Part shown: positions 7,126 through 15,166 of the stretch, in pieces
Layout of the letters: every line of letters begins with the position of its first letter
Numbering within the stretch: the stretch's first letter is position 1
Assembly: GCA_020073395.1 (NCBI GenBank)
Contig: JAIQFF010000029.1
Span: 1 to 39,883, forward strand
From: Terriglobia bacterium
Lineage (GTDB): Bacteria > Acidobacteriota > Terriglobia > Terriglobales > Acidobacteriaceae
Direction of reading: 5' to 3'
DNA length: 39,883 nucleotides
Position numbers and translations under genes: made by a program
The notes under the pieces: generated by a model
What the model was told of the DNA's origin: nothing
Database searches by the model: none
Seen by the model: only the letters and a program-made list of their open reading frames with translations

Positions 7126-8334
7126 ATGTCAAAACTCTCCATCCGCGATCTGTCCCTCAACAATCACCGCGTCCTCATGCGGGTGGATTTCAATGTCCCG
7201 CTCGAGGATGGGCGCGTGGTCGACGACACCCGCATCCGCGAAACGCTGCCCACTATTGAGTACGCCCTTCGTCACGGGGCGCGGCTGGTGCTGGTCTCCC
7301 ACCTCGGCCGGCCCAAGGGAAAACCCAATCCCACGATGAGCCTCAAACCCGTAGCGGAGCGCCTGCGTATGGTCCTGGACAAGGAATTGGCGCGCGGTGA
7401 AAACGTAGGCTTCTGCCCTGAATGCATTGGCCCTGAAGCTGAAGAGATGGCCGGAAAGCTGGAACAAGGGCAGACTCTGCTGCTGGAGAATCTGCGCTTT
7501 CATGCCGAAGAAGAAGCCAACGATCCCAAATTCGCCAAGCAGCTTGCCGGCCTGGCTGACTACTACGTAAACGATGCTTTTGGAACGGCGCATCGAGCCC
7601 ACGCCTCCACGGTCGGCGTCACCCGCTTCGTGCAGAAGTCCGCGGCGGGTCTGCTCATGGAGAAAGAACTTCAGTACCTCGGCAAAGTGCTGCGCCATCC
7701 TGAGCGGCCATTCATCGCGATCCTGGGCGGCGCTAAGGTGAGCGACAAGATCGGCGTCATCCGCAATCTCCTGGATAAAATTGATGTCCTCATCATCGGT
7801 GGCGGCATGGCCTACACCTTCCTCAAGGCCCAGGGGGAGCCGGTTGGCAAATCTCTGGTGGAGGGGGACAAGGTCGAACTGGCGCACCAGCTTTTGAAAG
7901 AGGCAAAGAGCCACAAGCTGAAATTCCTGTTGCCGACAGACCACGTGGTGGCGGAAAAAATCGATGCCAATGCCCTTGTGCAGACAGTAGGCAGTGGCCA
8001 TATTCCACCCAACATGATGGCCCTGGATATCGGACCGAAGACCATCGAGGCCTTCACGGAAGAGATCGCCCGCGCCCTGACCATCGTCTGGAACGGACCC
8101 ATGGGCGTCTTCGAGGTAGCGCCTTTCGCCAAGGGCACGTTCAAGGTTGCCCACGCCATAGCTGAGAATGTCGGCGCTACTTCAATCGTAGGCGGAGGAG
8201 ATTCTGTGTCCGCGGTCAACGCCGCCGGCGTTGCCGACAAGATCACACACATCTCCACCGGCGGCGGAGCTTCGCTGGAGTTTCTGGAAGGCAAAAAGCT
8301 TCCCGGCGTAGAGGCGCTCACCGACAAGAAATGA
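7126..8334 (+). CDS. pgk: Phosphoglycerate kinase
   Basis: 402 aa, full length for bacterial Pgk. The N-terminal substrate domain carries [11 protein letters not shown] and SHLGRPKG. The C-terminal nucleotide domain carries [24 protein letters not shown] and [11 protein letters not shown]. It transfers the acyl-phosphate of 1,3-bisphosphoglycerate to ADP. An AAAGGA Shine-Dalgarno precedes the ATG. Its stop codon overlaps the start of the macrodomain gene by ATGA (8331-8334), so the two are probably translationally coupled. Confidence 0.98.
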   Translation: MSKLSIRDLSLNNHRVLMRVDFNVPLEDGRVVDDTRIRETLPTIEYALRHGARLVLVSHLGRPKGKPNPTMSLKPVAERLRMVLDKELARGENVGFCPECIGPEAEEMAGKLEQGQTLLLENLRFHAEEEANDPKFAKQLAGLADYYVNDAFGTAHRAHASTVGVTRFVQKSAAGLLMEKELQYLGKVLRHPERPFIAILGGAKVSDKIGVIRNLLDKIDVLIIGGGMAYTFLKAQGEPVGKSLVEGDKVELAHQLLKEAKSHKLKFLLPTDHVVAEKIDANALVQTVGSGHIPPNMMALDIGPKTIEAFTEEIARALTIVWNGPMGVFEVAPFAKGTFKVAHAIAENVGATSIVGGGDSVSAVNAAGVADKITHISTGGGASLEFLEGKKLPGVEALTDKK

Positions 8335-8987
8335 ATGAACACCTGCCTGTGGAACATCTTGAAATGGATCTGCCAGGAGACAGGAGCTACACGGTGAGTG
8401 TGCGAGTTGGTGATCCAGGCGAGGTTCGCGTGGAGCTTGGCGATATCACTGAATCCCGGTACGACGCGATCGTGAACGCTGCTAACTCTGACTTGCTCCC
8501 CGGAGGCGGGGTGTGCGGAGCTATCCATCGTGCTGGAGGTCCTGCGGTCACAGAGGAGTGCCGCCGCATTCGTAGCGAGCGAGGACCGCTTCTGCCCGGT
8601 CAAGCGGTCGCAACCACGGCGGGCATGCTAAGTGCGAAATACGTGATCCACACGGTTGGCCCGATTTGGCGCGGGGGGAACCATGGAGAAGCCGAAGTAC
8701 TTTCCTCGTGCTACAGGGAATCGATTCGCGTCGCCGACGATTTGGGATTGCATAATATGGCGTTCCCAGCAATTTCCACCGGCATTTTTGGGTATCCCGC
8801 GGAAAAGGCAGCTTGGGTAGCAATCCCCTGCGCAATTGAACAGCTCAGGACTGCCAAGTGGGTGGTGTACATATCAATGATGATGTTCGACAAATCAACT
8901 TTAGACGCTTTCGCTGCTGCGGCGATGGCCCAACGTAATCCTTTGCCGGGTACTCCGTACGAGATCGGAATCTGGGAAATCAAATGA
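8331..8987 (+). CDS. Macrodomain protein (ADP-ribose binding / O-acetyl-ADP-ribose deacetylase-like)
   Basis: 218 aa. The macro fold is clear: VELGDITESRYDAIVNAANSD places the conserved Asp and Asn-Ala-Ala-Asn, followed by the glycine-rich loop LLPGGGVCGAIHRAGG, then YVIHTVGP and the phosphate loop PAISTGIFGYP. These residues bind ADP-ribose, and family members remove ADP-ribose from proteins or cleave O-acetyl-ADP-ribose. It lies between pgk and tpiA with ATGA overlaps at both ends (8331-8334 and 8984-8987), so it is translated with glycolytic enzymes. The N-terminus has about 35 extra residues before the fold and the C-terminus has about 20. The role in this operon is unknown; a link to NAD or ADP-ribose turnover is inference. 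Confidence 0.92.
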   Translation: MNEHLPVEHLEMDLPGDRSYTVSVRVGDPGEVRVELGDITESRYDAIVNAANSDLLPGGGVCGAIHRAGGPAVTEECRRIRSERGPLLPGQAVATTAGMLSAKYVIHTVGPIWRGGNHGEAEVLSSCYRESIRVADDLGLHNMAFPAISTGIFGYPAEKAAWVAIPCAIEQLRTAKWVVYISMMMFDKSTLDAFAAAAMAQRNPLPGTPYEIGIWEIK

Positions 8988-9736
8988 CGAGAAAAAAACT
9001 GATGGCCGCCAACTGGAAGATGTACAAGAACCCCGATCAGACCCGGGCTTTCTTCCGCGATTTCCTCCCGCTGGTGGCCGGTCATACCCGGGACGAAATC
9101 GTCGTCTGCCCACCCTACATTGATCTCTATGTCGCGATCGAAGACGCCAAGGGCTCGAACGTGGCCATCGGCGCGCAAGACCTGTACTGGGAAAAAGAAG
9201 GCGCCTACACCGGCGAAATCTGCCCCAGCATGCTGCTCGATATTGGGTGCACTCATGTGATCATCGGACACTCCGAGCGCCGCCAGTACTTCGGAGAGAC
9301 CGATGACCTGGTGAACTTCAAGCTGAAAGGTGCGCTCGAAGCCGGACTCACTCCCATCGTCTGCGTGGGAGAAGTCCTCGAAGAACGCGAGGCCAACCTC
9401 ACCGAAGACGTGTTGCGCCGCCAGTGTCTCCGCGCCTTCCACGCCATCTCGGCGAAGAAGGCCGCCAAGCTGGCGGTGGCTTACGAACCCGTGTGGGCTA
9501 TCGGGACCGGAAAAACTGCCACACCGCAACTCGCCTCCGCCGCTCATCTTCTGATTCGCGGCGAGGCCGCCAAGGCCTTCGGTCAAGACTTCGCCGGCAA
9601 TCTCCGCATCCTGTACGGCGGTTCGGTCAAACCGGAAAACGTAAAGGCCTTGATGTCCGAAGAAGAAATCGACGGGGCCCTGGTAGGCGGCGCCAGCCTG
9701 GACCCGAAATCCTTCGCGGCCATCGTAAAGTACTGA
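8984..9736 (+). CDS. tpiA: Triosephosphate isomerase
   Basis: 250 aa, full length. The catalytic residues are visible: N10 and K12 in AANWKMYKN, H96 in IIGHSERRQYFGE, and E168 in AYEPVWAIGTGKTAT; the phosphate loop is YGGSVKPEN. It interconverts dihydroxyacetone phosphate and glyceraldehyde-3-phosphate. The start at 8984 overlaps the macrodomain stop by ATGA, so it is probably translated by coupling. A tRNA-Leu gene follows after 28 bases, then secG. Confidence 0.98.
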   Translation: MTRKKLMAANWKMYKNPDQTRAFFRDFLPLVAGHTRDEIVVCPPYIDLYVAIEDAKGSNVAIGAQDLYWEKEGAYTGEICPSMLLDIGCTHVIIGHSERRQYFGETDDLVNFKLKGALEAGLTPIVCVGEVLEEREANLTEDVLRRQCLRAFHAISAKKAAKLAVAYEPVWAIGTGKTATPQLASAAHLLIRGEAAKAFGQDFAGNLRILYGGSVKPENVKALMSEEEIDGALVGGASLDPKSFAAIVKY

Positions 9737-9748
9737 AAGACCCTTTGC

Positions 9749-9754
9749 TATAAT
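9749..9754 (+). promoter_or_regulatory. -10 element of tRNA-Leu
   Basis: A perfect TATAAT ten bases before the tRNA 5' end. I see no good -35, because that position lies in the tpiA 3' end. The tRNA may have its own promoter or also be processed from the operon message. Confidence 0.5.
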
Positions 9755-9764
9755 CGACCCTGCT

Positions 9765-9849
9765 GCGGAAGTGGTGGAACTGGCAGACACACCATCTTGA
9801 GGGGGTGGCGCCGAAAGGCGTGGGGGTTCAAATCCCCCCTTCCGCACCA
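9765..9849 (+). tRNA. tRNA-Leu (anticodon GAG)
   Basis: An 85-base class II tRNA with encoded CCA. The acceptor stem is GCGGAAG/CTTCCGC, the anticodon stem CCATC/GGTGG has loop TTGAGGG, the long variable arm is GCGCCGAAAGGCG, and the T arm is GGGGG-TTCAAAT-CCCCC. The anticodon GAG is at 9799-9801. It sits between tpiA and secG on the same strand. Confidence 0.97.
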
Positions 9850-9919
9850 TAGTTTTTGCCGGCCGTGATATTTTGCCGATGCGAATTATTTACTCCGATA
9901 GGGGATAGTTGGGAACCGC

Positions 9920-10252
9920 ATGATTTATCTGATTACCACGATTCACGTTATTGTTTGTTTCTTTCTGATCATCGTAGTGCTGCTGCAAAGCGGTAAGAGC
10001 GGTGATATTGCGGCTGCCTTTGGCGGGATGGGAAGCCAGACTGCCTTCGGACCACGGGGCGCTGCCACTGCCCTGTCCAAGGCGACCACATGGTCAACCA
10101 TCATCTTTATGATCACCTCGATCACGCTCTCGATCATGGCCTCGCGCGGAGGCAGCGGAACGAACTCGGTCCTGCAGGGGATAACTCCGTCACAGACCAA
10201 GACGCAGCCGGCTGCGCCTGCACCAGTCCCGGCTCCGCCGGCGCAGAAGTAG
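9920..10252 (+). CDS. secG: Protein translocase subunit SecG
   Basis: 110 aa. Two membrane segments (about residues 2-22 and 55-74) flank the conserved cytoplasmic loop [24 protein letters not shown]. The C-terminal tail is Pro/Ala-rich ([19 protein letters not shown]). SecG joins SecY and SecE in the inner-membrane Sec channel and helps SecA-driven export. No strong Shine-Dalgarno was found; GGGA lies about nine bases upstream. It follows tRNA-Leu by 70 bases. Confidence 0.95.
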   Translation: MIYLITTIHVIVCFFLIIVVLLQSGKSGDIAAAFGGMGSQTAFGPRGAATALSKATTWSTIIFMITSITLSIMASRGGSGTNSVLQGITPSQTKTQPAAPAPVPAPPAQK

Positions 10253-10260
10253 TCTCTGGT

Positions 10261-10286
10261 CCTTGGCCCTTGGTCGTTGGCCAAGG
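10261..10286. repeat. Inverted repeat after secG
   Basis: CCTTGGCC and GGCCAAGG, a perfect 8-bp stem with a ten-base loop, nine bases after the secG stop. There is no T-tract, so it is not a clear intrinsic terminator. The following bases up to 10340 are low-complexity (repeated CGACGACTG/GGCGACC). Confidence 0.5.
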
Positions 10287-10344
10287 CGAGCTGCTGCGGT
10301 AAGCCGACGACTGGCGACCGACGACTGACGACTGTCACCCTGCC

Positions 10345-10977
10345 ATGATTCACGAAATCCTTCCCGTTGGACCGCTGCAGTGCAACTGCTCTGTGATCGG
10401 GGATGAGATTACCCGTGACGCCATGGTGATCGATCCCGGCGACGACATCGAAGATGTTCTCGCCCTTATTAAAAAGCACAATCTACGAGTAAAGCAGATT
10501 GTGATCACTCACGCTCACATCGATCATGTGGGTGGGGCGATGAAGTTGCGGGCGGCCACCGGCGCCCCCATCCTGCTCAATCAGAACGACTATGCCCTGC
10601 TGAAGATGCTCGATGTACAAGCGGCGTGGATCGGAGTGGAAAACCCGGGCAAGGTTGAGATCGATCAGAGCATCGGACAATCGGATACAGTCCAGGCGGG
10701 CCCGCTCACCGCGAATGTGATTCATACTCCGGGGCACACCGAGGGCAGCGTTTGCCTGTACTTTCCGTTAGAAAAGAAACTGATTGCCGGCGACACCTTG
10801 TTTGCGGGAGGCATTGGCCGCACCGATCTGCCGGGAGGCTCGATGCGGAAGATCATCCAATCGCTGCACGAGAAAGTGCTGACCCTGCCCGATGAGACTG
10901 TGGTCGTTCCCGGCCATGGTCCCTTGACCACAATTGGAGAAGAGCGCGAGAGCAATCCGTTTCTGGTGAAGAGCTAG
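10345..10977 (+). CDS. Metallo-beta-lactamase-fold hydrolase (glyoxalase II-like)
   Basis: 210 aa. The dinuclear metal site is complete: H56, H58, D60 and H61 in THAHIDHVGG, H131 in HTPGHTEGSV, D150 in AGDTLFAGGIGRTD, and H191 in VVPGHGP. The GRTDLPGGS segment and compact length are typical of YcbL-type glyoxalase II-like enzymes, which hydrolyse thioesters such as S-lactoylglutathione; the real substrate is not shown. It is co-directional with secG, 92 bases away, and ends at a strong hairpin. Confidence 0.9.
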   Translation: MIHEILPVGPLQCNCSVIGDEITRDAMVIDPGDDIEDVLALIKKHNLRVKQIVITHAHIDHVGGAMKLRAATGAPILLNQNDYALLKMLDVQAAWIGVENPGKVEIDQSIGQSDTVQAGPLTANVIHTPGHTEGSVCLYFPLEKKLIAGDTLFAGGIGRTDLPGGSMRKIIQSLHEKVLTLPDETVVVPGHGPLTTIGEERESNPFLVKS

Positions 10978-10985
10978 AAGAGGTC

Positions 10986-11022
10986 CGCCCCATTTCTTGC
11001 TCAAAGCACGAGAAATGGGGCG
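10986..11022. terminator. Hairpin between convergent genes, probable bidirectional terminator
   Basis: A perfect 12-bp stem, CGCCCCATTTCT (10986-10997) with AGAAATGGGGCG (11011-11022), extended by TGC/GCA in the loop. It lies between the stop of the MBL gene (10977) and the stop of the oppositely oriented FKBP gene (11040). There is no long T run on either side, so the efficiency is uncertain. Confidence 0.6.
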
Positions 11023-11039
11023 AGCGCTGATGGTGCAGG

Positions 11040-11852
11040 CTACTTCTTTTCCGGAGTCTTGTCCTCGCTCTTGTTTTGGATGGAGAGCAGCTCCACTTCA
11101 AAAATCAGAGTGGAATCGGGAGTGATCTCCGGGCCGGGAGAGCGTTCGCCATAGGCCAGGTCCGAGGGAACGAAGAGTTGCCACTTCGATCCCACGGGCA
11201 TGAGTTGCAGGGCCTCGGTCCACCCCTTGATGACGCCGTTTACCGGAAACGTCGCGGGTTCGCCTCGCTTGTAGGAGCTGTCAAATTCCGTGCCATTGAT
11301 GAGCGTGCCGCGGTAGTTGCAGACAACCGAATCGGTCGCCGTCGGCTTCGGTCCGGTGCCTTGGGTGAGAATCTTGTACTGCAGCCCGCTGGGCAGGGTG
11401 ACGACTCCATCTTTGGCCTTGTTGGCAGCCAGAAATGCCTCGCCTTCTTTCTTGTTTGCCTCACCCGCCGCCTGCATCTGCTCTTGTTGCTTCTTGCGCA
11501 TTTCGCTCTGCACTTCCATGAGCGCGGCCCGCGCCTGATCTTCGGTCAGCGCTGTCTTGCCGCCAGCCAGGGCATCTTTCAAGCCGCGCAAGAGGATGTT
11601 GGGGTCCACGGGCACGGATTGCTTGTGCAGGCTCGTTCCCAGATTCATCCCAAGGGCATAGCTGAATTTGTCCTTTTGAGTGGTAAGCACGGGGGCAACC
11701 GGAGTCTTTGCCGCGGGCGCTCGCCGGGCCCTGGTTGTGGGAGTGGTTGGAGTTTTTGCTGCTGGCGTCTGCTGGCCCAGGGAATAGTGATTCCCCAGCA
11801 GCATGATCCCAGCCGCCAAAAGATTTACCGCCGAAGTGAAAGATTTCCGCAT
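11040..11852 (-). CDS. Exported FKBP-type peptidyl-prolyl isomerase
   Basis: 270 aa from the ATG at 11852 (MRKSFTSAVNLLAAGIMLLG), which gives a normal Sec signal peptide; the frame continues upstream but without signal-like sequence. After a Pro/Ala/Thr linker comes the FKBP N-terminal dimerisation domain (KFSYALGMNLGTSL... about 60-150, helical, rich in Gln/Lys) and then the catalytic FKBP domain (about 165-260: LPSGLQYKILTQGTG, VCNYRGTLINGTEFDSSY, GVIKGWTEALQLMPVGSKW, PSDLAYGE). This is the FkpA/Mip layout: a periplasmic folding catalyst that isomerises X-Pro bonds. It is convergent with the MBL gene across a strong hairpin. Confidence 0.92.
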   Translation of the reverse strand: MRKSFTSAVNLLAAGIMLLGNHYSLGQQTPAAKTPTTPTTRARRAPAAKTPVAPVLTTQKDKFSYALGMNLGTSLHKQSVPVDPNILLRGLKDALAGGKTALTEDQARAALMEVQSEMRKKQQEQMQAAGEANKKEGEAFLAANKAKDGVVTLPSGLQYKILTQGTGPKPTATDSVVCNYRGTLINGTEFDSSYKRGEPATFPVNGVIKGWTEALQLMPVGSKWQLFVPSDLAYGERSPGPEITPDSTLIFEVELLSIQNKSEDKTPEKK

Positions 11853-12002
11853 GTGTCTATTGTCACATTCGTCTGAACCACTCGGCAAACCGGGAGCACG
11901 TGTAAGGACCATCTTTCGGGGATGGATTGATCTCCTGAAGACTGATCTCCTGAAGAAAGATCTCGGATCTCCGTTCTCCGTTCTCAGTTGCGGCGACGAC
12001 AC

Positions 12003-13178
12003 TTACTGTCCATGGTTCAGCAGCTCAAGTATTCGGCTTGCGCCTTCGCGAAAACCAGTGGGTGGAGTGAGCAAGCTGACGATCAGGTACCCATCGCTGG
12101 GGAAATCGTAGAAATGGCCGGGATGGACCAGCACCGAAGCCTTGTGGAGCAGAGCAATCGCCAGCTCTTCGTCGGATTGGGTTACCGGTACGCGTAACAC
12201 GGCATACCATCCTCCTTCAACCTGCAAGCGCTGCACTGCTTTCTGCTGCGTCAGTTGACGATCGAGCTCGGAGAGGTTTACGCGCAACCGGTCGAGGAGC
12301 AGCGGCTGGATGTTTTTCCGCTGTTCCAGCAGCACTGGCGCGGCCAACTGGATAGGAGCATTCATCGACAGGTAGGTATCGGCAATCACCTCCATGCGGT
12401 CCATGGCCGCGACGACTGCGGGGGCCGCGCCGCTGGTCGCTACCCACGCCAGTTTCATCTGCGGCAGTCCGGAGATTTTCGAGAGACCGCTGAGGGTGAA
12501 GGTCAGGACATCCGGGTTGAGAACGAAGCTTGGCCTCGGGGCACCGTCGTGGGGATAGTCCAGAAATACTTCGTCCACGATCAGCGCAATCCCATGCTCC
12601 CGGCAGAACGAATTCAACTGCGCCCGCTCGCCGGAGCTGACATACGAGCCTGTGGGATTGTTAGGATGCACCACTACCAGCGCGCGCGTGCGCAGGGTCA
12701 CCGCCCGGGCGAGCGAAGGGAAATCGATCTGCCAGCCGTGATCGTAGAGCAGCGGGTAGGGCGCCAGCTTCACATCCTGCAGGTCAGCGAGGAACTCAAA
12801 GAGCGGATAACTGGGCTTGGGCACCAGTACTTCATCGTCGGGGTTGGAGAGCAGCCGAAAAACGTAGGAGTAGCCCTCGCTGGTGCTGGTGGTAAGCACC
12901 AGAGACTCGGGATCAATAAGGAATTCGCCGTGCTGCTCACGGTAGTACGCCGCGACCGCTTCGCGCGCGCTGCGCAAGCCCTTGGGCTGAGGATCGTAAT
13001 CCATCGCCTTCGGATTCTTCAGAGAGTTGAGGATGGCTTCCGCGTCATAGTGCAGACCGGCGCGGGCCGGGTTGGAGGCGGTCAGGTCGAGCACTTTCCG
13101 GCCCGCGGCTGAAACTTCTCGCTGGGCCTCGGTGAAGGGGTTGGGAGTGAGTTTCCAATCGGTGCGGCGCGAAAACAT
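12003..13178 (-). CDS. PLP-dependent class I/II aminotransferase
   Basis: 391 aa, fold type I. The Schiff-base lysine is K234 in TLSGLSKISGLPQ; the PLP ring partners are HPNNPTG (171-177) and VDEVF (D202). The N-terminal YDPQPKGLRSAREAVAAYY is the usual substrate-loop region. It moves amino groups between an amino acid and a 2-oxo acid; the specificity cannot be read from sequence. It is divergent from the formate dehydrogenase operon with only 52 bases between starts. A TAACAT box lies eight bases before its ATG, so the leader would be very short. Confidence 0.9.
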   Translation of the reverse strand: MFSRRTDWKLTPNPFTEAQREVSAAGRKVLDLTASNPARAGLHYDAEAILNSLKNPKAMDYDPQPKGLRSAREAVAAYYREQHGEFLIDPESLVLTTSTSEGYSYVFRLLSNPDDEVLVPKPSYPLFEFLADLQDVKLAPYPLLYDHGWQIDFPSLARAVTLRTRALVVVHPNNPTGSYVSSGERAQLNSFCREHGIALIVDEVFLDYPHDGAPRPSFVLNPDVLTFTLSGLSKISGLPQMKLAWVATSGAAPAVVAAMDRMEVIADTYLSMNAPIQLAAPVLLEQRKNIQPLLLDRLRVNLSELDRQLTQQKAVQRLQVEGGWYAVLRVPVTQSDEELAIALLHKASVLVHPGHFYDFPSDGYLIVSLLTPPTGFREGASRILELLNHGQ

Positions 13179-13218
13179 AAGCGGTCATGTTAGCGCTTTG
13201 CCGGGCCGCGTGTCCTGC

Positions 13219-13224
13219 TAGAAT
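13219..13224 (+). promoter_or_regulatory. -10 box of a probable leaderless transcript (formate dehydrogenase operon)
   Basis: TAGAAT with exactly six bases (CGGGCC) before the ATG at 13231, and no Shine-Dalgarno. TTGCCG or GCTTTG upstream could be weak -35 elements with spacers of 15 or 18 bases. Confidence 0.45.
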
Positions 13225-13230
13225 CGGGCC

Positions 13231-15150
13231 ATGGCGACACAGGAATCACGACTGATCACACCGCTGGTTCGGGAGAACGGCAGGCTACGTCCTGCCACCT
13301 GGGACGAAGCTCTGGAGCGCGCCGCTCAGGGCTTCCGCGGCGCGGTAAGGAACAACGGTCCGCAGACCTTTGGGCTTTTCAGTTGCTCAAAGGCGACCAA
13401 CGAGATGAACTTTCTGGCCCAGAAGTTCGCGCGGGTGGTGATCGGCAGTAACAATATCGACAGTTGCAACCGGACTTGACACGCCCCCAGCGTCGTCGGT
13501 CTGGCGACGGTATTCGGGATGGGCGGCGGTACCAGCTCGTATCGCGAGATGGAAGAGACGGACTTGATTCTCCTCTGGGGATCGAATGCCCGGGAGACTC
13601 ATCCCATCTTTTTCCATCACCTGCTCAAGGGAGTGCACAACGGGGCCAAGCTTTTCGTTGTGGACCCGCGCCGGACGAGTTCAGCGCAATGGGCGGAGAA
13701 GTGGCTGGGACTGCATGTGGGGACGGACATCGCTTTGGCCAACGCAGTGGCGCGGAAGATTTTGGCCGCGGGTCTGGAAAACCGCGCCTTTATCGAGAAC
13801 GCCACCAGTGGCTTTGAGGAATTTCGCCAGCACGTGCAGAAGTACACACTCGAGTATGCCGAAAACACATGCGGAGTTCCAGCAGGCTTGATTCGGGAAC
13901 TGGCGGACGCTTATGCGCGGGCCGGGCGCGCCCAGATTTGCTGGACTCTGGGCATCACCGAGCACCATAACGCGGTGGACAACGTGCTGGCTCTGATCAA
14001 CCTTGGTCTGCTGACGGGTCATGTGGGGCGTTACGGTTCCGGTTTGAATCCGCTGCGCGGACAGAACAATGTCCAGGGCGGCGGTGACATGGGCGCTCTG
14101 CCCGACCGCTTGCCGGGGTTCCAGCACGTGGAAAACGATGAGCTGCGCGCCAAATTCGAGCAAGCCTGGGGAGCGCTGATCCCGGCCAAACGGGGTTGGC
14201 ATCTGAGCGGAATGTTTGATGCCATGGAACGCGGCGAGCTTAAAGCGCTGTATGTGATCGGCGAAAACCCGGCCAACTCGGAAGCTGACGCCCACCGCAC
14301 CATGAAGCTGCTGCAGAGTCTCGACATCCTGGTGGTGCAGGACATGTTGATGACGAAGACGGCGGAGATGGCGGACGTGGTTTTCCCGGCGGCGGCGGGG
14401 TGGTGTGAATCCGAAGGCACGGTGACTAATAGCGAACGCCGGGTGCAGCGTGTGCGCCGCGCCCTGCCGCCTCCCCCCGGCGTGCGTGATGATATCGAAA
14501 TTCTTTGCGATCTGGCGCGGCGAATGGGTCGCGACTTGGGCCAACCCACTTCCCAAGAAATCTGGGATGAGTTGCGCAGCCTCAGCCCCGTACATGCCGG
14601 CATGAGTTATGCGCGTCTGGAAGCCATGCATGGCCTGCAGTGGCCATGCTACGACGGGAGTCATCCCGGCGAGCAATACCTGCACGGACGCTTGTGGGCG
14701 CGGCCGGTGATCGGTCCTCTGGCGCCATTTAGCTGCGTGGAACAAGAGCTACCGGTGGACGCGCTGGACAGTGAGTTCCCCATACGACTGACGACCGGAC
14801 GGCGGCTTGATTCATACAACACCGGTGTGCAGACTTCACGTTACGCATCACCTTTGCGCCACGGTGAGACGCTCGATCTCTCTCCGAAAGACGGCAAGAA
14901 ATACGGCTTCGAAGAAGGTGAGATGGTGCGGGTGGTGTCGCGGCGCGGGTCAGTGGTGGCCCCGGTACGATTCGATCCAGGTTTGCGTGCCGGGCTCGCG
15001 TTCATGACATTGCACTTCCCCGACCAGGTTGCAACCAACGAGTTGACCATCGATGCCGTGGACCCGAAATCGGGAACCTCGGAGTTCAAAGCTACCGCAG
15101 TTCGCATTGAGAAGGCTGGGCAAGCGAAACCGGTCCCGGCAACAGTTTAG
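13231..15150 (+). CDS. fdhA: Formate dehydrogenase catalytic subunit, selenocysteine-containing, lacking its N-terminal [4Fe-4S] domain
   Basis: 639 aa when the in-frame UGA at 13477-13479 is read as selenocysteine (U83). The context SCNRT-U-HAPSVVG aligns with E. coli FdhF CCARV-U-HGPSVAG, and H84 after it is the conserved catalytic His. R276 in GLNPLRGQNNVQGGGDMG is the substrate arginine. The C-terminal half (LTTGRRLDSYNTGVQT, MTLHFPDQVATNELT) is the molybdopterin-dinucleotide domain. It oxidises formate to CO2 at Mo/W-bisMGD. The protein begins at ESRLITPLVRENGRLRPATWDEAL, which in normal FdhA comes after the N-terminal CxxCxxxC [4Fe-4S] domain; that domain is at the end of the third gene of this operon (C277-C312). 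The open frame on both sides and conserved motifs argue against a nonsense mutation. Confidence 0.93.
13480..13518 (+). promoter_or_regulatory. Bacterial SECIS element
   Basis: Immediately 3' of the UGA: stem CGTCG (13491-13495) with CGACG (13505-13509), enclosing loop TCGGTCTGG. The GGTCT in the loop begins at base 22 counted from the U of UGA, the same spacing and apical GGUCU as in the E. coli fdhF SECIS. CCC (13486-13488) and GGG (13516-13518) may extend the lower stem. SelB would bind here to direct selenocysteine insertion. Confidence 0.8.
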
Positions 15151-15166
15151 GAATTCAGCGCGAATC

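Noticed and set aside
7129..8154. Minus-strand 341-codon ORF inside pgk
   Set aside because: It is an exact antisense shadow of pgk with no domain signature.
8711..9850. Minus-strand 379-codon ORF across the macrodomain, tpiA and tRNA-Leu genes
   Set aside because: It is antisense to well-recognised genes and a tRNA, and its product has no family resemblance.
13477..13479. Stop codon splitting the formate dehydrogenase gene (pseudogene or frameshift)
   Set aside because: Both sides are in the same frame, the position is the known selenocysteine site, and a SECIS hairpin with correct spacing follows.
13681..14745. Minus-strand 354-codon ORF inside fdhA
   Set aside because: It is His/Gln/Arg-rich shadow sequence, a product of GC-rich third positions in fdhA.
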